A stretch of DNA of 34,545 nucleotides from Planctomycetota bacterium (GTDB taxonomy: Bacteria; Planctomycetota; UBA1135; JACQFD01): NCBI GenBank assembly GCA_016792805.1, contig JAEUHX010000020.1, forward strand, positions 1 through 34,545, in the 5' to 3' direction. The notes beneath the pieces were generated by a model. It ran no database searches and was not told the DNA's origin. It worked only from the letters and a program-made list of their open reading frames with translations. The translations under genes were made by a program, and so were the position numbers. Position 1 is the stretch's first letter; every line of letters begins with the position of its first letter. Of this stretch, positions 32,931 through 34,545 are shown piece by piece.

Positions 32931-34545
32931 TCAATAAAGTATCGAATGCCATGACGAAGCTACGGATAGAGATGTAGAGGCTGCATCGAGCTGCCTCGCC
33001 CCTGATGCACTCGTAAAAGTTCCATCGCACTTACTGCAATCCAGCTTTATCTTGAGCTTGATAGAGATCCCACCGAGAGCTGAATGAGACGTGATCTCTT
33101 GTTCATAGGCTGGGCCGCCGCAAGGAACATGAACTGTGCCCTTCAGGTTCGGGCGGGAGTCCCCAGCCGGCATCTGGACGCCCGCCCCTGAGACCACTTT
33201 GAGATCTGTGCCTCCACTAGACGACCATGTTGGCGAACCCGTCGGCGATGGATCCGAAACGCCATGCATCAAGTAGTAACCATAGGAACCTAGAGCGACT
33301 CCAGACCACCCTCCTGTAGTCTCGTTGGGAGGAGTGCTCGATGGTGCAGGAGGACCCGATGTCAGGTCAGTCGTCGGAGGCTGAGATCCTCCGCTGCCGT
33401 GAGTTTGCGGGTCAGCTTGGTCGTCGAGATGGAATAGTCGTGAGTCGATTTCGAAGCGGCATTTCTCATTGCAGGGTGCGTCGTGCTTATACGAAATCAT
33501 GTTATCGTATCCATCAATCTCGAGACACTCCTTCACCTCGTGTTTTTTCCCGGAGCCCGTCTGGAACGGAGCGGAAACGAGCTTGAACGCAATAGGTGGT
33601 ATCCCGGGGCCTATGATCGGGTTAACAGAAATCGGGCTTTCAAACGTCCACTTCGCCTTGCATGGACATGAGCCCTCAAGACCAAGTGGATCAATCGCCA
33701 CAAGCGGGCGGAGCGCAACAAACGAATATGTGTTCAAGCCATCGGCATAGCCTAGCGGGTCGCGATGTAACCATCGACCAAGATCAGCGAGGAGAACTCG
33801 GTGTCGCGCATGCCAATGCCCTGAGATACGAACGGATCGTTCGTATCCAGTGTAACCTTTTCGATTTTCGACCCCACCAGCGCTAAGCACACTGGGGCCG
33901 GACGAGATTCCCTGAAAGCTCCCCTGCGCGGTCGACTTATCTGTAGTGTCCACATCGCCATCGAGGTCGAGGTCGCCGCGGACGTCGTAAGCGGACCCGT
34001 TGATCCAAGTTTGGATCTGTGTGATGTCGGTCGCATCACAGTCGCCATCACTTTCGGTGTCGGCAGCGGGCATTCCGAACGGAATCCCGTAGGGCGAATA
34101 TTTGACCCATTCGTACATGGCACCCGCGGAAGAGACGATGGCGACGACGTCGCCGCGCCAATTCTGCGCGTAGTACCTCTTCTCCTCGAGCGTGCCGTCG
34201 GACGCAGAGGTCCACGCGGTGTTCGCGTCTTTGTAGCGCAAAATTACCCCGTCGAGCTGAGAACTCCTTCCAAATCCATCGGAGCCAGCAAGGTGCGGCA
34301 CGAATTCTTCCTTGGGGGCCGTGTCGCTCTCGCGGAAGACGGCGACCATGCGCCAGGCTTCGTCATAGGCGAGGTAATACCACTTATCGTTGGAGTCCAC
34401 ATCGCCGTCGGAATCGGAATCCGCGTGCCAGCCAATCCGGAAGCCAAGCCCGTTGTAGCGGTACTCCTCGACGAGCACGTTGGACTGATTCTTGACGCGC
34501 ACGAGCCGGTTGAAGGCGTCCCACTCGTATTTGTAGTCCTTCCCG
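32931..34545 (-). CDS. Rhs/YD-repeat protein, 3' part, with dockerin-like insertions and Cys-rich tip
   Basis: The 5' end lies beyond the window; the frame is open to the edge (reads YKYEWDAFNRLVRV, a YD repeat). YD repeats follow (EEYRYNGLGFRI, YEWVKYSPYG). Two Asp-rich insertions resemble dockerin calcium loops: SDSDGDVDSND, and later ESDGDCDATD with DLDLDGDVDTTD. The Rhs core end is LGRWLHRDPLGYADGLNTY and ALRPLVAIDPLGLEG. After that a ~240-residue variable tip follows with many Cys (CPCKAKW, PCNEKCRF, CSKCDG), a Pro/Thr/Ser linker and a hydrophobic beta stretch. Such tips are the toxin part of Rhs proteins, but I do not recognise this one. A secreted or surface location is expected. Confidence 0.85.
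   Translation of the reverse strand, partial: GKDYKYEWDAFNRLVRVKNQSNVLVEEYRYNGLGFRIGWHADSDSDGDVDSNDKWYYLAYDEAWRMVAVFRESDTAPKEEFVPHLAGSDGFGRSSQLDGVILRYKDANTAWTSASDGTLEEKRYYAQNWRGDVVAIVSSAGAMYEWVKYSPYGIPFGMPAADTESDGDCDATDITQIQTWINGSAYDVRGDLDLDGDVDTTDKSTAQGSFQGISSGPSVLSAGGVENRKGYTGYERSVRISGHWHARHRVLLADLGRWLHRDPLGYADGLNTYSFVALRPLVAIDPLGLEGSCPCKAKWTFESPISVNPIIGPGIPPIAFKLVSAPFQTGSGKKHEVKECLEIDGYDNMISYKHDAPCNEKCRFEIDSRLFHLDDQADPQTHGSGGSQPPTTDLTSGPPAPSSTPPNETTGGWSGVALGSYGYYLMHGVSDPSPTGSPTWSSSGGTDLKVVSGAGVQMPAGDSRPNLKGTVHVPCGGPAYEQEITSHSALGGISIKLKIKLDCSKCDGTFTSASGARQLDAASTSLSVASSWHSILY

Noticed and set aside
1..34545. CRISPR array
   Set aside because: No regularly spaced identical repeats were seen anywhere in the window.

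Overview
The window is one stretch of a bacterial chromosome, or a large integrated element, with moderate to high GC. The taxon cannot be fixed. A YD-repeat (Rhs-type) protein interrupted by dockerin-like Asp-rich repeats, a carboxypeptidase-regulatory-like protein and a DUF1580/excisionase-like gene are a combination familiar from Planctomycetota and Myxococcota-type genomes, so one of these is my best guess. I see no rRNA, no convincing tRNA and no CRISPR array.

Region 1 (about 1-15.1 kb) looks like an accessory or defence island. It holds a PIN-like protein and a 1981-residue transglutaminase-like/DUF4011/SF1-helicase/Vsr-like-nuclease/DUF3320 protein on the minus strand. Next come an orphan HsdR-N-type nuclease, a transposase scrap and an unknown protein, then an ADP-ribosyltransferase-like protein. 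A small membrane protein is followed directly by a 38-residue Pro/Lys-rich microprotein. The island ends with a barnase-like RNase, a small Cys-rich protein, a trypsin-like protease, and the tail of a dead serine recombinase next to an IS21-like end. Several genes here are relics.

Region 2 (about 15.4-30.3 kb) reads as a mobile element. On the minus strand lie, in transcription order, an excisionase-like gene, a DUF927/TOPRIM-like protein with an eroded P-loop, about 1.7 kb of GC-rich non-coding DNA, a ParB-N/DNA-methyltransferase fusion, an HTH protein, a PrimPol and a UvrD-type helicase. On the plus strand a tightly coupled five-gene set (two unknowns, DUF2924, large serine recombinase, small HTH) forms the integration module. 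No capsid, tail, large terminase or conjugation gene is visible. Between the two halves sit an unknown 372-residue protein and a YnfA-family membrane protein, which look like cargo. The octamer CACAAATC/GATTTGTG occurs 15 times between 18,446 and 29,550 on both strands and in several reading frames, but only once elsewhere in the window. It is absent from the presumed cargo. I consider this the most unusual signal here.

Region 3 (about 30.3-34.5 kb) starts with about 1.2 kb without a gene, which includes a perfect 21-bp palindrome. It continues on the minus strand with a possible metalloprotease-like toxin fragment (HELSH), a membrane-anchored carboxypeptidase-regulatory-like protein and the 3' part of an Rhs protein that runs off the right edge. 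This is an Rhs/polymorphic-toxin-type locus.
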